Part shown: piece by piece, positions 1 through 8,022 of the stretch
Numbering within the stretch: the first letter of the stretch is position 1
Layout: each line of letters begins with the position of its first letter
Origin: Ruminococcus_G sp964621905
GTDB taxonomy: Bacteria > Bacillota > Clostridia > Lachnospirales > Lachnospiraceae
Assembly (NCBI GenBank): GCA_964621905.1
Contig: CAZUNG010000012.1
Location: forward strand, 19,630-83,629
DNA: 64,000 nt
Direction of reading: 5' to 3'
The notes under the pieces: generated by a model
What the model saw: the letters and a program-made list of their open reading frames with translations, nothing else
Told to the model about the DNA's origin: nothing
Database searches by the model: none
Position numbers and translations under genes: made by a program

Positions 1-594
1 TAAGTCCTCATGCACTTTAAGCTCTACACAATCTTTTCCGGGATTAATTGCACGATAATGAATCTCAAGATTATCCTCGATTGTAATCACCCGCTCATGC
101 GCAGGTATCCAGCGCGTCAGCCATTTCAGAAGTTCTGTTTTTCCTGAACCTGTCAGACCGCAGACAACGATGTTGCAGTGCGCTGCAATGCAGTTTTTTA
201 AAAAACACATAACTTCCGGGGAGCAGTATTTTTCTTTAGTCATCCGCTCTTCCGTCAGACGCTGAATTGGCGGGGACTTTCTGATCGACACCGCAGTTCC
301 CGTATGGGCAATGCTTTCATGAATGACAGAAACCCTAAGGTCCTCCGTCTCCGCCTCGAGAAGGTTGTCCTGCGGATTGAAATTTGCAGAAACAGCATTC
401 TTTATTCTCATGACAAACTGTTTCTCAAATTCTTTGTCAACCACGATGTCTGCCCGATATCGTCCTTTGGTGACATCATCCACCCACACATCCTGTCCGT
501 TGTAATTGATATCCGTCACGTTATCATCACGGATAAATGGCAGCAATACTCCATAAGCTTCATCTGGTAAATGCCAGTTACTGATTCTAGCCAT
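1..594 (-). CDS. CpaF/TadA-type secretion ATPase, partial (C-terminus off window)
   Basis: Hexameric ATPase family that powers Tad/Flp pilus assembly or related type II/IV secretion. The first 198 residues are readable: an N-terminal domain, the typical AVSIRKSPP stretch, then Walker A GLTGSGKT near residue 150 followed by ITIEDNLEIHY, the Asp-box region. The start is the ATG at 594, preceded by AAAGAGG. It lies downstream of a 58-aa membrane peptide and an HTH protein on the same strand, so this is probably the proximal part of a Tad-like operon continuing off the left edge. Family assignment is firm; which Tad-type system it belongs to is inference. Confidence 0.85.
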   Translation of the reverse strand, partial: MARISNWHLPDEAYGVLLPFIRDDNVTDINYNGQDVWVDDVTKGRYRADIVVDKEFEKQFVMRIKNAVSANFNPQDNLLEAETEDLRVSVIHESIAHTGTAVSIRKSPPIQRLTEERMTKEKYCSPEVMCFLKNCIAAHCNIVVCGLTGSGKTELLKWLTRWIPAHERVITIEDNLEIHYRAINPGKDCVELKVHEDL

Positions 595-674
595 CTTTTA
601 ACCTCTTTACCACTCATTTTGAAGGACAGCCTGCGTCCTCCTTTTCATTCAGGGGGTCCGCCATCTTTTTTCAT

Positions 675-851
675 CTAAAATCCGGATGGAACCGTAACGC
701 CGGTCACTCCGGACTTCTCAATGAAATTGGCAATCGTAGCTTTTACAGCGCCGAGAATATATTCTCCAACCGGCGTGGCAGCTGTCGCAAACAGCAGAAT
801 AATGATCGCCGCTACGATAATTAAACCATATTCTCCTAAAAAATCTTTCAT
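675..851 (-). CDS. 58-aa single-pass membrane peptide, pilin-like
   Basis: Small protein beginning MKDFLGEYGLIIVAAIIIL, with one hydrophobic helix (about residues 9-27) and an amphipathic tail. AAGGAGGAAGACGAA lies just before the ATG. Between an HTH protein and a CpaF-like ATPase, its size and topology fit a Flp-type pilin or small Tad accessory subunit, but no prepilin peptidase site is clear. The role is inferred from context; the coding call rests on the ribosome-binding site, reading frame and protein-like composition. Confidence 0.7.
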   Translation of the reverse strand: MKDFLGEYGLIIVAAIIILLFATAATPVGEYILGAVKATIANFIEKSGVTGVTVPSGF

Positions 852-960
852 TTCGTCTTCCTCCTTGATTTTTATTGAAGCCTTTTTCCTTGCTTCTGGA
901 TTCAGTATATCCGTTTCATACGCATTCAGCCAGAGGTGTTCTGAGGGTTTTCAGGGGATC

Positions 961-1386
961 TCAGGGACACTCCAAATCAAACTGGTCTTCTCCCTGCTCC
1001 AACACTTCTTTGATGATACCGAGTGCTTCTTTTCTTTTCACCTTTACATACTCATGACTGACATGCAGTTCACTTTCTACCGTATACCACGTTTCTTTCC
1101 TGACATATAACCTGTTCATCAGTTCAAACATGGCATAGTCCAGCTGGTAAAAGGCTTCCCAGACGAGCAGAATACGGCACTCCTCCAGCTCCAGCTCCTC
1201 CAGTGTTTTCTGCATCCGGCAGATTTGCTGCTTCATTACACAGCAATATCTCTCCTGCTCCTTTCCGCCTTTCATCTGATCCTCAAGAAATTTAAGATCC
1301 TCCTGAATGTGACTGCGTTTTACGGCAATATTGTGTATCATCTGCTTCTTATTTTTTAATATATCGGTAATCGCTCTCTCCTGCAT
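961..1386 (-). CDS. Coiled-coil HTH protein, sigma region 4-like
   Basis: A 141-aa protein starting MQERAITDIL. The N-terminal two-thirds is charged and predicted coiled coil. The C-terminus (about residues 95-135) reads like a sigma-70 region 4 or ArpU/DUF1492 helix-turn-helix: KETWYTVESELHVSHEYV then KVKRKEALGIIKEVL. I chose the ATG at 1386 because GGAGTG precedes it; an upstream in-frame TTG at 1434 has no good site. It is first in the Tad-like operon, downstream of a consensus promoter at 1533-1561, so it may regulate that operon. Confidence 0.65.
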   Translation of the reverse strand: MQERAITDILKNKKQMIHNIAVKRSHIQEDLKFLEDQMKGGKEQERYCCVMKQQICRMQKTLEELELEECRILLVWEAFYQLDYAMFELMNRLYVRKETWYTVESELHVSHEYVKVKRKEALGIIKEVLEQGEDQFDLECP

Positions 1387-1532
1387 ACTGCACACTCCGT
1401 TCTTACCTCTGCTCAAAATTATTTTTTTACGCAAAGATACCTGCAGGCATATTCATCACCTGCCTTTTTTTCGATTCAATTTGTTCTGCGGAAATATCCG
1501 GCCGAACAGCCGGGTTGAGATTTGTATAAGAA

Positions 1533-1561
1533 ATTATAAGGGTATCCCCCCTGTTTGTCAA
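1533..1561 (-). promoter_or_regulatory. Sigma-A promoter for the HTH/Tad-like operon
   Basis: TTGACA (1556-1561) and TATAAT (1533-1538) with a 17-bp spacer. The transcript would begin near 1526, giving a leader of about 140 nt before the HTH gene. The leader holds two short GC hairpins and a 7-codon frame (1427-1450). Confidence 0.8.
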
Positions 1562-1596
1562 TGCCCACATAGAGCACGACCGCATTCCGGGACATT

Positions 1597-1624
1597 AAAA
1601 AACGGGCCGATAAAGATCGGCCCG
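1597..1624 (-). terminator. Intrinsic terminator of the DUF1858 gene
   Basis: A 9-bp stem CGGGCCGAT/ATCGGCCCG with a 4-nt loop followed on the - strand by six T. It lies 8 bp after the DUF1858 stop. Confidence 0.9.
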
Positions 1625-1631
1625 CAGTGTT

Positions 1632-1835
1632 TTACGCTGATGCAAGAAAATCGTTGATCTGTTTTTCCAGAAGATCTGCATCCATTCCATGTACCATAGC
1701 CGCTTCTGCCAGGCTTTCTCCCTGTGCGGATGGGCATCCGATGCAATGCATGCCTGCTCTCATTAAAATCGCAGCAATATTAGGATTCAGCTGAAGAAGT
1801 TCGCCGATCAACATATCTTTATTAATCTTTGCCAT
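1632..1835 (-). CDS. DUF1858 domain protein (67 aa)
   Basis: Small soluble protein, MAKINKDMLIGELLQLNP onward, matching the DUF1858 family often found beside or fused to redox and hybrid-cluster proteins. It carries the typical C-x-G-C pair in GMHCIGCPSAQ, a possible metal or disulfide site. The ATG at 1835 has AAGGAGGAAATTTATC before it; the longer frame from 1856 is rejected. Transcribed divergently from a ferredoxin. Its function is not established. Confidence 0.85.
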   Translation of the reverse strand: MAKINKDMLIGELLQLNPNIAAILMRAGMHCIGCPSAQGESLAEAAMVHGMDADLLEKQINDFLASA

Positions 1836-1891
1836 GATAAATTTCCTCCTTATCATTCAACCATAATGGCTATTATCTGTCTGTACAGCTC

Positions 1892-1920
1892 ATTATAATA
1901 CCTTTTTACCCGAAAAACAA
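1892..1920 (-). promoter_or_regulatory. Promoter of the DUF1858 gene
   Basis: TTGTTT (1915-1920) and TATAAT (1892-1897) separated by 17 bp, about 57 bp upstream of the start. Confidence 0.7.
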
Positions 1921-1966
1921 CTAAAAACTGAAGAAAAACTCTGGTAAATTGTTTAGAATTTAATAC

Positions 1967-1995
1967 TTGTATTCTTTCAGAAGATATATTAAAAT
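1967..1995 (+). promoter_or_regulatory. Promoter of the ferredoxin gene
   Basis: TTGTAT (1967-1972) and TAAAAT (1990-1995) with a 17-bp spacer, about 50 bp upstream of the ferredoxin start. Confidence 0.6.
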
Positions 1996-2046
1996 GTGCT
2001 TAGACCCAGAGATGGGGAATCGTAAAATAAGAGGAGGATAAATGTT

Positions 2047-2217
2047 ATGGCATATGTAATTTCTGATGCATGTGTAAGCTGCGGATCATGCGAAAGCGAG
2101 TGCCCGGTAGGCGCTATCACACAGGGCGATACTCAGTATGAAATCGATCCTAATACATGTGTAGACTGCGGAACATGCGCTGGTGCATGTCCTACAGACG
2201 CTATTTCAGCTGAATAA
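2047..2217 (+). CDS. 2[4Fe-4S] ferredoxin (56 aa)
   Basis: Classical clostridial ferredoxin of 56 residues with two cluster motifs, CVSCGSCESECP (from residue 9) and CVDCGTCAGACP (from residue 38), each CxxCxxCxxxCP. It carries electrons for pyruvate:ferredoxin oxidoreductase, hydrogenase or Rnf-type enzymes in anaerobes. AGAGGAGGATAA precedes the ATG. It stands alone, with its own promoter and a terminator 8 bp after the stop, as expected for an abundantly expressed electron carrier. Confidence 0.97.
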   Translation: MAYVISDACVSCGSCESECPVGAITQGDTQYEIDPNTCVDCGTCAGACPTDAISAE

Positions 2218-2225
2218 TGACATAT

Positions 2226-2263
2226 AAAAAACTGCTCGGCCATCTGGTCTGGGCAGTTTTTTA
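2226..2263. terminator. Bidirectional terminator, ferredoxin / MerR
   Basis: AAAAAACTGC pairs with GCAGTTTTTT around a loop, giving a U-tract on both strands between two convergent genes. Confidence 0.85.
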
Positions 2264-2268
2264 TGTAG

Positions 2269-2826
2269 TCAGCTCTTTGCCGGCTTTGTAAATTTCTTTT
2301 TTCGCTTCTTCCCCTGTTCTTTTGTGGCTGCAACCATACGCCTGGAATACTGATGATGGCGAATCGCCGCATCCAGTCTCTTGTAACGGTCTTCCTGATG
2401 ATCCATATCCTTAATCTGTGTCAGAAGACGGTCCAGAATTTGGTAAAACTCCTGCTTTTTATCAGGCGTTTCTTCTTCTTTGCGTTTGGAAATTTCCTTT
2501 TTCTTCTCGGTTTCCGGTTCTTTTTTCTGCGAATTTTTCTCAATAACCCTTTTTTCCGCAACTGTCTCAGATTTCTTGGACGCATTTGCATATAGTTCAC
2601 GCCGAAGCCCCGGTACCAGTTCTTTAATGGTCTTTAACTGAAACCCTTTTTTCTTAAGTTCTTTAATGCTCAGAAAAATCTGAATATCTTCTCTGGTGTA
2701 GTAACGATGTCCCATTTCATTCCTTGCGATTGGAAGAGCAAGCTCCTCCTCCCAGTAACGCAGCACGTGGGTCTCCACATCCACCATTCTGGCCGCTTCA
2801 GAAATCAGAAATCTGGTTTCACTCAT
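2269..2826 (-). CDS. MerR-family DNA-binding protein, RacA-like
   Basis: The N-terminal winged helix (residues 5-72) has the MerR signature: FLISEAARMVDVETHVLRYW then GHRYYTREDI. The remainder is an unusually long Lys/Glu-rich coiled coil (about 85-135) and a basic tail KKRKKKFTKPAKS. There is no Cys-based metal site or ligand domain, so it is probably not a classical inducer-responsive MerR activator. Long-coil MerR proteins in spore formers include the chromosome-anchoring protein RacA, but that identity is not proven. It is 131 bp downstream of dnaB on the same strand. Confidence 0.85.
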   Translation of the reverse strand: MSETRFLISEAARMVDVETHVLRYWEEELALPIARNEMGHRYYTREDIQIFLSIKELKKKGFQLKTIKELVPGLRRELYANASKKSETVAEKRVIEKNSQKKEPETEKKKEISKRKEEETPDKKQEFYQILDRLLTQIKDMDHQEDRYKRLDAAIRHHQYSRRMVAATKEQGKKRKKKFTKPAKS

Positions 2827-2957
2827 ATACTTACCCCTTTATGCTTAAGCTTCAATTTTATTATAGCATTCAGGGATACAATTGCAACGAAAAGACATCG
2901 ACGAATTCCGACATGCCTGTCCTTCTTCACAGCAGAATGTTCCGTTTATATACGCCA

Positions 2958-4286
2958 CTACTTTTTCCAGTTTACAAACCGTGTATATTCCGGCATCCAA
3001 ACCAGATTCACCGTGCCGATCGGACCATTCCTCTGCTTCGCGATAATAATCTCTGCAACATTCGGGTTCTCTGTATCTTTGTTATAATAGTCATCACGAT
3101 AGATAAACATTACGACATCGGCATCCTGCTCTATTGCCCCGGATTCACGCAGATCTGACAGCATTGGCCGTTTGTCATCCCGCTTCTCAACCGCACGGCT
3201 CAGCTGTGACAGAGCCACAACAGGCACACTCAGTTCACGTGCGAGCGACTTCAGCGAACGGGAAATATCAGAGATCTCCTGCTGTCTGGAATCACTCTTT
3301 CCGCTGCCGCTCATCAGCTGCAGGTAGTCAATAATGATAATTCCCAGATTATGTTCAAGTTTGAACTTTCTGCACTTTGAGCGCATCTCAGAGATCGAGA
3401 TACCGGGTGTATCTTCAATGATCAGATTGGAATTTCCAATAACGCCGGCACCTTCAATCAGTTTTGCCCAGTCCTCATCTTTCAAATTACCGGTACGAAT
3501 ACTCTGAGAATCCACTCTTGATTCCAACGAAAACAGACGGTTCACCAACTGTTCTCTGGACATTTCCAGACTGAAAATGGCTACCGTCAGATCTTTTTTA
3601 AACGCCATATACTGGGCAATATTCAATACAAACGCCGTCTTTCCCATTGATGGACGCGCTGCGACCAGAATAAAGTCAGACGGCTGGAATCCGGAAGTCT
3701 TATAATCAAGATCCACAAAGCCTGTCGGAAGTCCGGTCACACTGCCTTTCGTTCTGGACGCCTTCTCAATCGTATCCAAAGCATTCAGTACAACCTGCCG
3801 AATAGGAACAAACTCCCCGCTGTTTCGTTTCTGAAGGAGTTCAAACATGCGTTTCTCCGCATCCTCCATGATATCTTCCACTTTATCGTTGTTCAAATAG
3901 CAGGCATTTGAAATCTCTTCATTGACTTTGATCAGCCGCCGAAGCATAGCCTTATCCTTTACGATTCCGGCATAATATTTCACGTTTGCCGATGTCGGCA
4001 CCGCAGCGAGCACATCCCGCACAAATTCCATACTGCTGATCTCAGGCGGAACGTCTTTCTCCTGCAGCCTGTTCTGCAGTGTCACTGGGTCCACCGGCTT
4101 GCCTTCATTAAAAAGCTCCTGCATCGCTTCAAATACCACTTTATACTGATGCTGATAAAAATCATCACCGGTCAGTATCTCCGACGCCACCAAAATAGCT
4201 TCCCGGTCCATCAGCATGGAACCGATCACAGACTGCTCCGCCTCTGTGCTGTGAGGCAGTATTCTTTTGATAAGCGCTTCTTCCAC
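2958..4286 (-). CDS. dnaB: Replicative DNA helicase DnaB
   Basis: Hexameric 5'-3' helicase at the replication fork. 442 aa, the usual length: N-terminal collar domain (about 10-150), linker, then a RecA-like domain with Walker A ARPSMGKT (210-217), hydrophobic Walker B IIIIDYLQLM and the C-terminal arginine-finger region. No intein interrupts it. It starts with GTG at 4286, with AGGAGG 7 nt upstream. Third gene of gdpP-rplI-dnaB, a conserved Firmicute order. Confidence 0.98.
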   Translation of the reverse strand: MEEALIKRILPHSTEAEQSVIGSMLMDREAILVASEILTGDDFYQHQYKVVFEAMQELFNEGKPVDPVTLQNRLQEKDVPPEISSMEFVRDVLAAVPTSANVKYYAGIVKDKAMLRRLIKVNEEISNACYLNNDKVEDIMEDAEKRMFELLQKRNSGEFVPIRQVVLNALDTIEKASRTKGSVTGLPTGFVDLDYKTSGFQPSDFILVAARPSMGKTAFVLNIAQYMAFKKDLTVAIFSLEMSREQLVNRLFSLESRVDSQSIRTGNLKDEDWAKLIEGAGVIGNSNLIIEDTPGISISEMRSKCRKFKLEHNLGIIIIDYLQLMSGSGKSDSRQQEISDISRSLKSLARELSVPVVALSQLSRAVEKRDDKRPMLSDLRESGAIEQDADVVMFIYRDDYYNKDTENPNVAEIIIAKQRNGPIGTVNLVWMPEYTRFVNWKK

Positions 4287-4297
4287 GCGATTTCCTC

Positions 4298-4744
4298 CTA
4301 AGCTTCTTTTACCACTACTTTCAATTCTGCGCTTACTTTCGGGTGCAGACGCAGCGGAACCATGGTGGTTCCCAGTTCACGAATCGGACTGTTCAGCTGC
4401 ATTTTTTTCTTGTCAAGATCATAACCCAGCTGTTCTTTTGCCGCTTCTGCGATTTCTTTTGCAGACACAGAGCCAAAGGTTTTTCCGCCTTCACCCACCT
4501 TAAGGGAGACCGTCACTTCTTTTGCTTCCAATTCTTCCTTAAACTGCCGGGCTGCCTCCAGATTCTCTTTTGCAATCTTATCATCATGTGCTTTCGCAAG
4601 CTTCAGATCATTCATATTCTTGGATGTCGCTTCCAGTCCCAGCTTTTTGGGCAGCAGCATATTTCTTGCATATCCATCACTTACATTAACGACTTCTCCT
4701 TTTTTTCCTAATGCTTTTACATCTTCAAGTAATATTACTTTCAT
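4298..4744 (-). CDS. rplI: 50S ribosomal protein L9
   Basis: 148 aa. The N-terminal rRNA-binding domain has the bL9 signature (KVILLEDVKALGKKGEVVNV, then YARNMLLPKKLGLEAT), followed by the long connecting helix and C-terminal domain. Its ATG overlaps the gdpP stop (ATGA at 4744) and dnaB follows 11 bp later, so it is translationally coupled within the operon. Confidence 0.98.
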   Translation of the reverse strand: MKVILLEDVKALGKKGEVVNVSDGYARNMLLPKKLGLEATSKNMNDLKLAKAHDDKIAKENLEAARQFKEELEAKEVTVSLKVGEGGKTFGSVSAKEIAEAAKEQLGYDLDKKKMQLNSPIRELGTTMVPLRLHPKVSAELKVVVKEA

Positions 4745-6795
4745 CAGATATCTCCTCCGTCTATCATTTCCTGTAATGTCTGTTTCAGGTAATCAATGGC
4801 CTCCCTGACTGTATACCCTTTCAGCTGCGAGCCTGCAATATTCAGATGCCCGCCGCCGCCCATACGCTCCATAATGATCTGTACGTTAACTTCATCTATG
4901 GCACGGGCACTGATATAAATCATATCTTTATAATCCGTCAGCACAAAAGATGCCTTGACACCAACGATATTCAGCAGTTCATTTGCCGCCTGAGCCCCCA
5001 CGACTGTCGGACTCTCGAGTCCGTCCGTTGGACATACGGAAATAGCGTAACATTTTCTGAAAAGCTCCGCATTGCGGATAGCTTCACCCCGTGCGCGGTA
5101 ATCTTCCGCATTCTCACGGAACAGCTTGCGGACTCGCGTCACATCCGCACCGCACCGACGCAGAAAGGCCGCAGCCTCAAAGGTACGAACGCCTGTTTTT
5201 GTCATAAAGTTATTCGTATCAATCATAATCCCCGCGTAGATACTGTCCGCTTCAATATTGCGGATTCTTATGCCGTCTGCGAAATACTGGAGCACCTCCG
5301 CTACCATCTCACACGCAGAAGACGCATACGGTTCAATATAAGAAAGTACTGCATTTCTGATGACCTCACTGCTCTGACGGTGATGGTCAAGCACCACAAT
5401 GGTCTTTGTCATGGAAAGCAATTCTTCACACTCGGAATAGCTTGGCCGGTTGGTATCAACAACAACCAGGACCGTATTATCATCTGTGATATCTTTCGCC
5501 TCATGGCTGTTCACAAACATATGTGGATCATAATCGGGATTATTGATAAATTCGTCCATCAGCGGTCTTATGGAAGAAGTTGCATTATTGATGACGATAT
5601 AAGCCTTCTTGTTCAGCGTTTTTGCAGCGCGGTAAATGCCAATAGCAGCTCCAAATGTATCAACATCCGTGATCTTATGGCCCATGACAACGACATTGTC
5701 TTTCTGGCTCATAAACTCTTTGAGTGCATGCGCTTTGACACGCGCTTTAACGCGTGTTGTTTTTTCTACCATCTGCGATTTTCCGCCGTAATAAGAGATC
5801 TGGTCTCCATCTTTAATCACAACCTGATCCCCGCCGCGGCCAAGTGCAAGCTCAATTGCAACACGTGCATATTCCGCTGTCTGGGCATAAGTATCAGCAT
5901 GCGCACCAAGTCCCATGCTGATAGTCACTGACATTTCGTTGCCTATGTTAACGTTTTTAATATCCTCCAGAATATTGAATTTCTGTTCTTTCAGCTGTTC
6001 CATGGAACCCCGCCGCATGACAAGAAAATACTTATCCTTTTCCAGACGTTTGACAACTCCATCAACAGCAGAAAAATATTTTGTAATCTTACGTTCAATC
6101 AGCGCTGTCAGAAGTGATCTGCGGACCTCTTCCACACTGTCCGTCGCTTCTTCATAATTGTCCAGATACAGCAGACCGGATACCAGTTTTTCTTCTTCAT
6201 TTTTGCGGATATACTCATTCAGTTCCGTTACATCATACATGTAAAGGCCAATGAGACAGTTATCCTGCATCTCCTCAGTATCCACAAGCTTTGAATTCTG
6301 AAGGAGTCCGTCAATACTAATGCGCTGCAGTTTTACCCGGAAACTCTGGCTTCCGTAACTGATCTCCGCTTCCTTGATTTCATCCTCTTCGCCCGGCAGA
6401 ATGTCCTGCGTAATCTCTGACATGACATTCGTGATGGATTTGTGATACTTCTTGTCTTTTCCCGTCAGTTTGGAAAAAGACTTGTTCAGCCACATGACTT
6501 TTCCATCTGCATCCAGAACAGCGAACGGAATGGCGAAATCACGCATCAGGTTTTTCTGAATCTGACCGTATTGCGTGGCAAATGTGATCAGTTCATTCAG
6601 AATAATGGGCCGGTTATGAAAATACAAAATCACCACAATCGCAATGTAAACTGCCACGAAAAAACTGACCAGTGTCCCGGCCTTCACATTGATAAAATAC
6701 ACGGCGATATTCATAATCATCAATAAAACGCTGAGTGTTATCGGCCAATTCAGATAAGATTTCAGCGGCCCTGAAAGTTTTATTCTACCATTCAT
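4744..6795 (-). CDS. gdpP: Cyclic-di-AMP phosphodiesterase GdpP (DHH family)
   Basis: Membrane-bound enzyme hydrolysing c-di-AMP to pApA, so affecting potassium, osmotic and cell-wall homeostasis. 683 aa: two N-terminal membrane helices (about 15-60), a PAS-like sensor, a degenerate GGDEF domain, then DHH and DHHA1 domains. Visible motifs are GHKITDVDTFGAA, VVDTN, VLDHHRQS and the GGGHLNIAGSQ loop near the C-terminus. First gene of the gdpP-rplI-dnaB group. The start at 6795 has only a weak AAAAGGT site. Confidence 0.95.
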   Translation of the reverse strand: MNGRIKLSGPLKSYLNWPITLSVLLMIMNIAVYFINVKAGTLVSFFVAVYIAIVVILYFHNRPIILNELITFATQYGQIQKNLMRDFAIPFAVLDADGKVMWLNKSFSKLTGKDKKYHKSITNVMSEITQDILPGEEDEIKEAEISYGSQSFRVKLQRISIDGLLQNSKLVDTEEMQDNCLIGLYMYDVTELNEYIRKNEEEKLVSGLLYLDNYEEATDSVEEVRRSLLTALIERKITKYFSAVDGVVKRLEKDKYFLVMRRGSMEQLKEQKFNILEDIKNVNIGNEMSVTISMGLGAHADTYAQTAEYARVAIELALGRGGDQVVIKDGDQISYYGGKSQMVEKTTRVKARVKAHALKEFMSQKDNVVVMGHKITDVDTFGAAIGIYRAAKTLNKKAYIVINNATSSIRPLMDEFINNPDYDPHMFVNSHEAKDITDDNTVLVVVDTNRPSYSECEELLSMTKTIVVLDHHRQSSEVIRNAVLSYIEPYASSACEMVAEVLQYFADGIRIRNIEADSIYAGIMIDTNNFMTKTGVRTFEAAAFLRRCGADVTRVRKLFRENAEDYRARGEAIRNAELFRKCYAISVCPTDGLESPTVVGAQAANELLNIVGVKASFVLTDYKDMIYISARAIDEVNVQIIMERMGGGGHLNIAGSQLKGYTVREAIDYLKQTLQEMIDGGDI

Positions 6796-6855
6796 ACCTT
6801 TTACCTATTGTAATTTTTCCCATAGATTAAAATTTTGTAATAGCGTTTCTGTTAT

Positions 6856-6861
6856 ATTATA
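6856..6861 (-). promoter_or_regulatory. Probable -10 element for gdpP
   Basis: TATAAT on the - strand about 60 bp upstream of gdpP. The matching -35 region is poor (T-rich), so the promoter call is tentative. Confidence 0.4.
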
Positions 6862-6910
6862 TCATTTTTCCGCCAAATAAAAAAGCCTTTTTTCTCGCCG
6901 CCTCTGCTCC

Positions 6911-6916
6911 TATAAT
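6911..6916 (+). promoter_or_regulatory. -10 element of a short + strand transcript
   Basis: TATAAT at 6911-6916, 44 bp upstream of a micro-ORF that has its own ribosome-binding site. The -35 region (around 6888-6893) is T-rich and weak. Confidence 0.4.
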
Positions 6917-6959
6917 TAGGGATACAAAAATTTGAGTTTTTAAAAAGAGGTATTGGTAT

Positions 6960-7016
6960 ATGAACACTGTCATTGAAAAATTTCTGATGATAAACAGGAC
7001 CGCCGCAGAAAACTGA
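6960..7016 (+). CDS. Possible 18-codon micro-ORF ending in a long palindrome
   Basis: AAAGAGG (6944-6950) lies 9 nt before an ATG that opens the frame MNTVIEKFLMINRTAAEN, with a TGA at 7014-7016. The second half of the frame is the left arm of a 58-bp perfect palindrome and the stop lies at its apex. TATAAT sits 44 bp upstream. No similarity is recognised. It could be a micro-peptide, a leader peptide, or a chance frame on a small structured RNA. Confidence 0.35.
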   Translation: MNTVIEKFLMINRTAAEN

Positions 7017-7047
7017 AGCTTCAGTTTTCTGCGGCGGTCCTGTTTAT
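6990..7047. terminator. 58-bp perfect palindrome, probable bidirectional terminator
   Basis: Bases 6990-7018 are the exact reverse complement of 7019-7047, centred on AAGCTT. It begins 7 bp after the glucosaminidase stop (- strand) and could end that mRNA. The U-tract is weak on both strands, and a 27-29 bp stem is much longer than the other terminators in this window. Confidence 0.6.
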
Positions 7048-7053
7048 ATGATG

Positions 7054-7938
7054 TCATTTCGTATAAATTTTTTCTCCATCGGGACTGAACACGCTGTATC
7101 CTTTTTTGCAGACTTTCTTCGCCTGCGTCAGATCCAGATATGCTCCCTGCTGGCTGTCTTCATCTTCCCAGGTTTTTCTTATCCTGTAAAACTGAACATC
7201 CTGCAGAAGTTCTTCATTACTTTTTGTATCCGTCAAAACATCATACTGCGTCAAATTAAATTTTTCAATAATGTTGCATATTTTCGAAACATAGGCGCTG
7301 TCCGTCGCATATCCGCCGTCTTTGATGATCTGAATTGCCGTTCTGTAATCAGTCTCTCCTTTGAGTCCCTCATAGCGCAGTCCATCACCGTCCGTCGCAC
7401 CCAGAAGATATGCCGAATGATCTGCAACGGAATCTTCCACACAGTCATATTTCCGAAAAGCTGCAGTGATCGTCACCTTACGTCCGCCGTACTCTTCACC
7501 CGTCTGCTTCGTATAAGATGAGATCCCATCCCAGGAACTGTTCTCCCAGGTATTGCCGGAAAGCGTCACTTTCATACCGAAACAGTTGTTTGCTTCCTGT
7601 GCAAGATCTGTTCCCATATATCCTGATTCCAGAATACACTGTGCCGCGCTGATGCTCGCCAGTATCCCGGATTTTGCATAGTCCTGCTGACACATTCTTC
7701 CAATAATCGACACACGGTCAGTCTCTGTCAGACTAACCACGTCAGCCGCATTTGTTATGGTACCCGTAAATGCTGCTGTTTCCTCGGTGTCTTCACTGCT
7801 CTCTGATTCTTCTCTTGCTTTCTGACGTTCTTCCACTCTGTTGTAGTTCTGCTCCTGCGGTTTCGCAAATACAGGAACTGCACAGGTGAATGTCAGCATT
7901 CCTGCAAGAAGACACGCCGCCACTCGTTTTTGTTTCAT
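7054..7938 (-). CDS. Secreted glucosaminidase-family peptidoglycan hydrolase
   Basis: Cuts the glycan backbone of peptidoglycan. 294 aa: signal peptide (MKQKRVAACLLAGMLTF... to about VFAKP), a charged linker, then a glucosaminidase domain (about 60-205) with SISAAQCILESGYMGTDLA carrying the catalytic Glu, NNCFGMK, and a YATDSAYVSKI helix. The start is the ATG at 7938 behind GAGGTGG; the frame extends to 8022 but without a site. It has its own promoter at 7990-8018. It is probably exported to the wall for growth or separation; the exact role is unknown. Confidence 0.9.
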   Translation of the reverse strand: MKQKRVAACLLAGMLTFTCAVPVFAKPQEQNYNRVEERQKAREESESSEDTEETAAFTGTITNAADVVSLTETDRVSIIGRMCQQDYAKSGILASISAAQCILESGYMGTDLAQEANNCFGMKVTLSGNTWENSSWDGISSYTKQTGEEYGGRKVTITAAFRKYDCVEDSVADHSAYLLGATDGDGLRYEGLKGETDYRTAIQIIKDGGYATDSAYVSKICNIIEKFNLTQYDVLTDTKSNEELLQDVQFYRIRKTWEDEDSQQGAYLDLTQAKKVCKKGYSVFSPDGEKIYTK

Positions 7939-7989
7939 ATCCACCTCTTCGCTGTTCACGTACAAAATTTCTTTATAATTAATGTATTC

Positions 7990-8018
7990 ATTATACAGAA
8001 GAATGGAAAAAAATACAA
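7990..8018 (-). promoter_or_regulatory. Promoter of the glucosaminidase gene
   Basis: TTGTAT (8013-8018) and TATAAT (7990-7995), 17-bp spacer, separating this gene from the thi operon upstream. Confidence 0.75.
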
Positions 8019-8022
8019 GCAA

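Noticed and set aside
1442..1475. + strand terminator (hairpin followed by seven T)
   Set aside because: No + strand gene lies upstream, and the hairpin falls within the leader of the - strand operon.
1387..1526. c-di-GMP (GEMM) riboswitch in the Tad-like leader
   Set aside because: The GGCAAACC and GACGCAAAGCC core blocks are missing, despite a pilus-type operon downstream.
4846..5931. A 361-codon + strand open frame opposite gdpP
   Set aside because: gdpP has full family motifs in the - strand; the + frame has no ribosome-binding site, and its product is Cys/His/Arg-rich, like an antisense translation.
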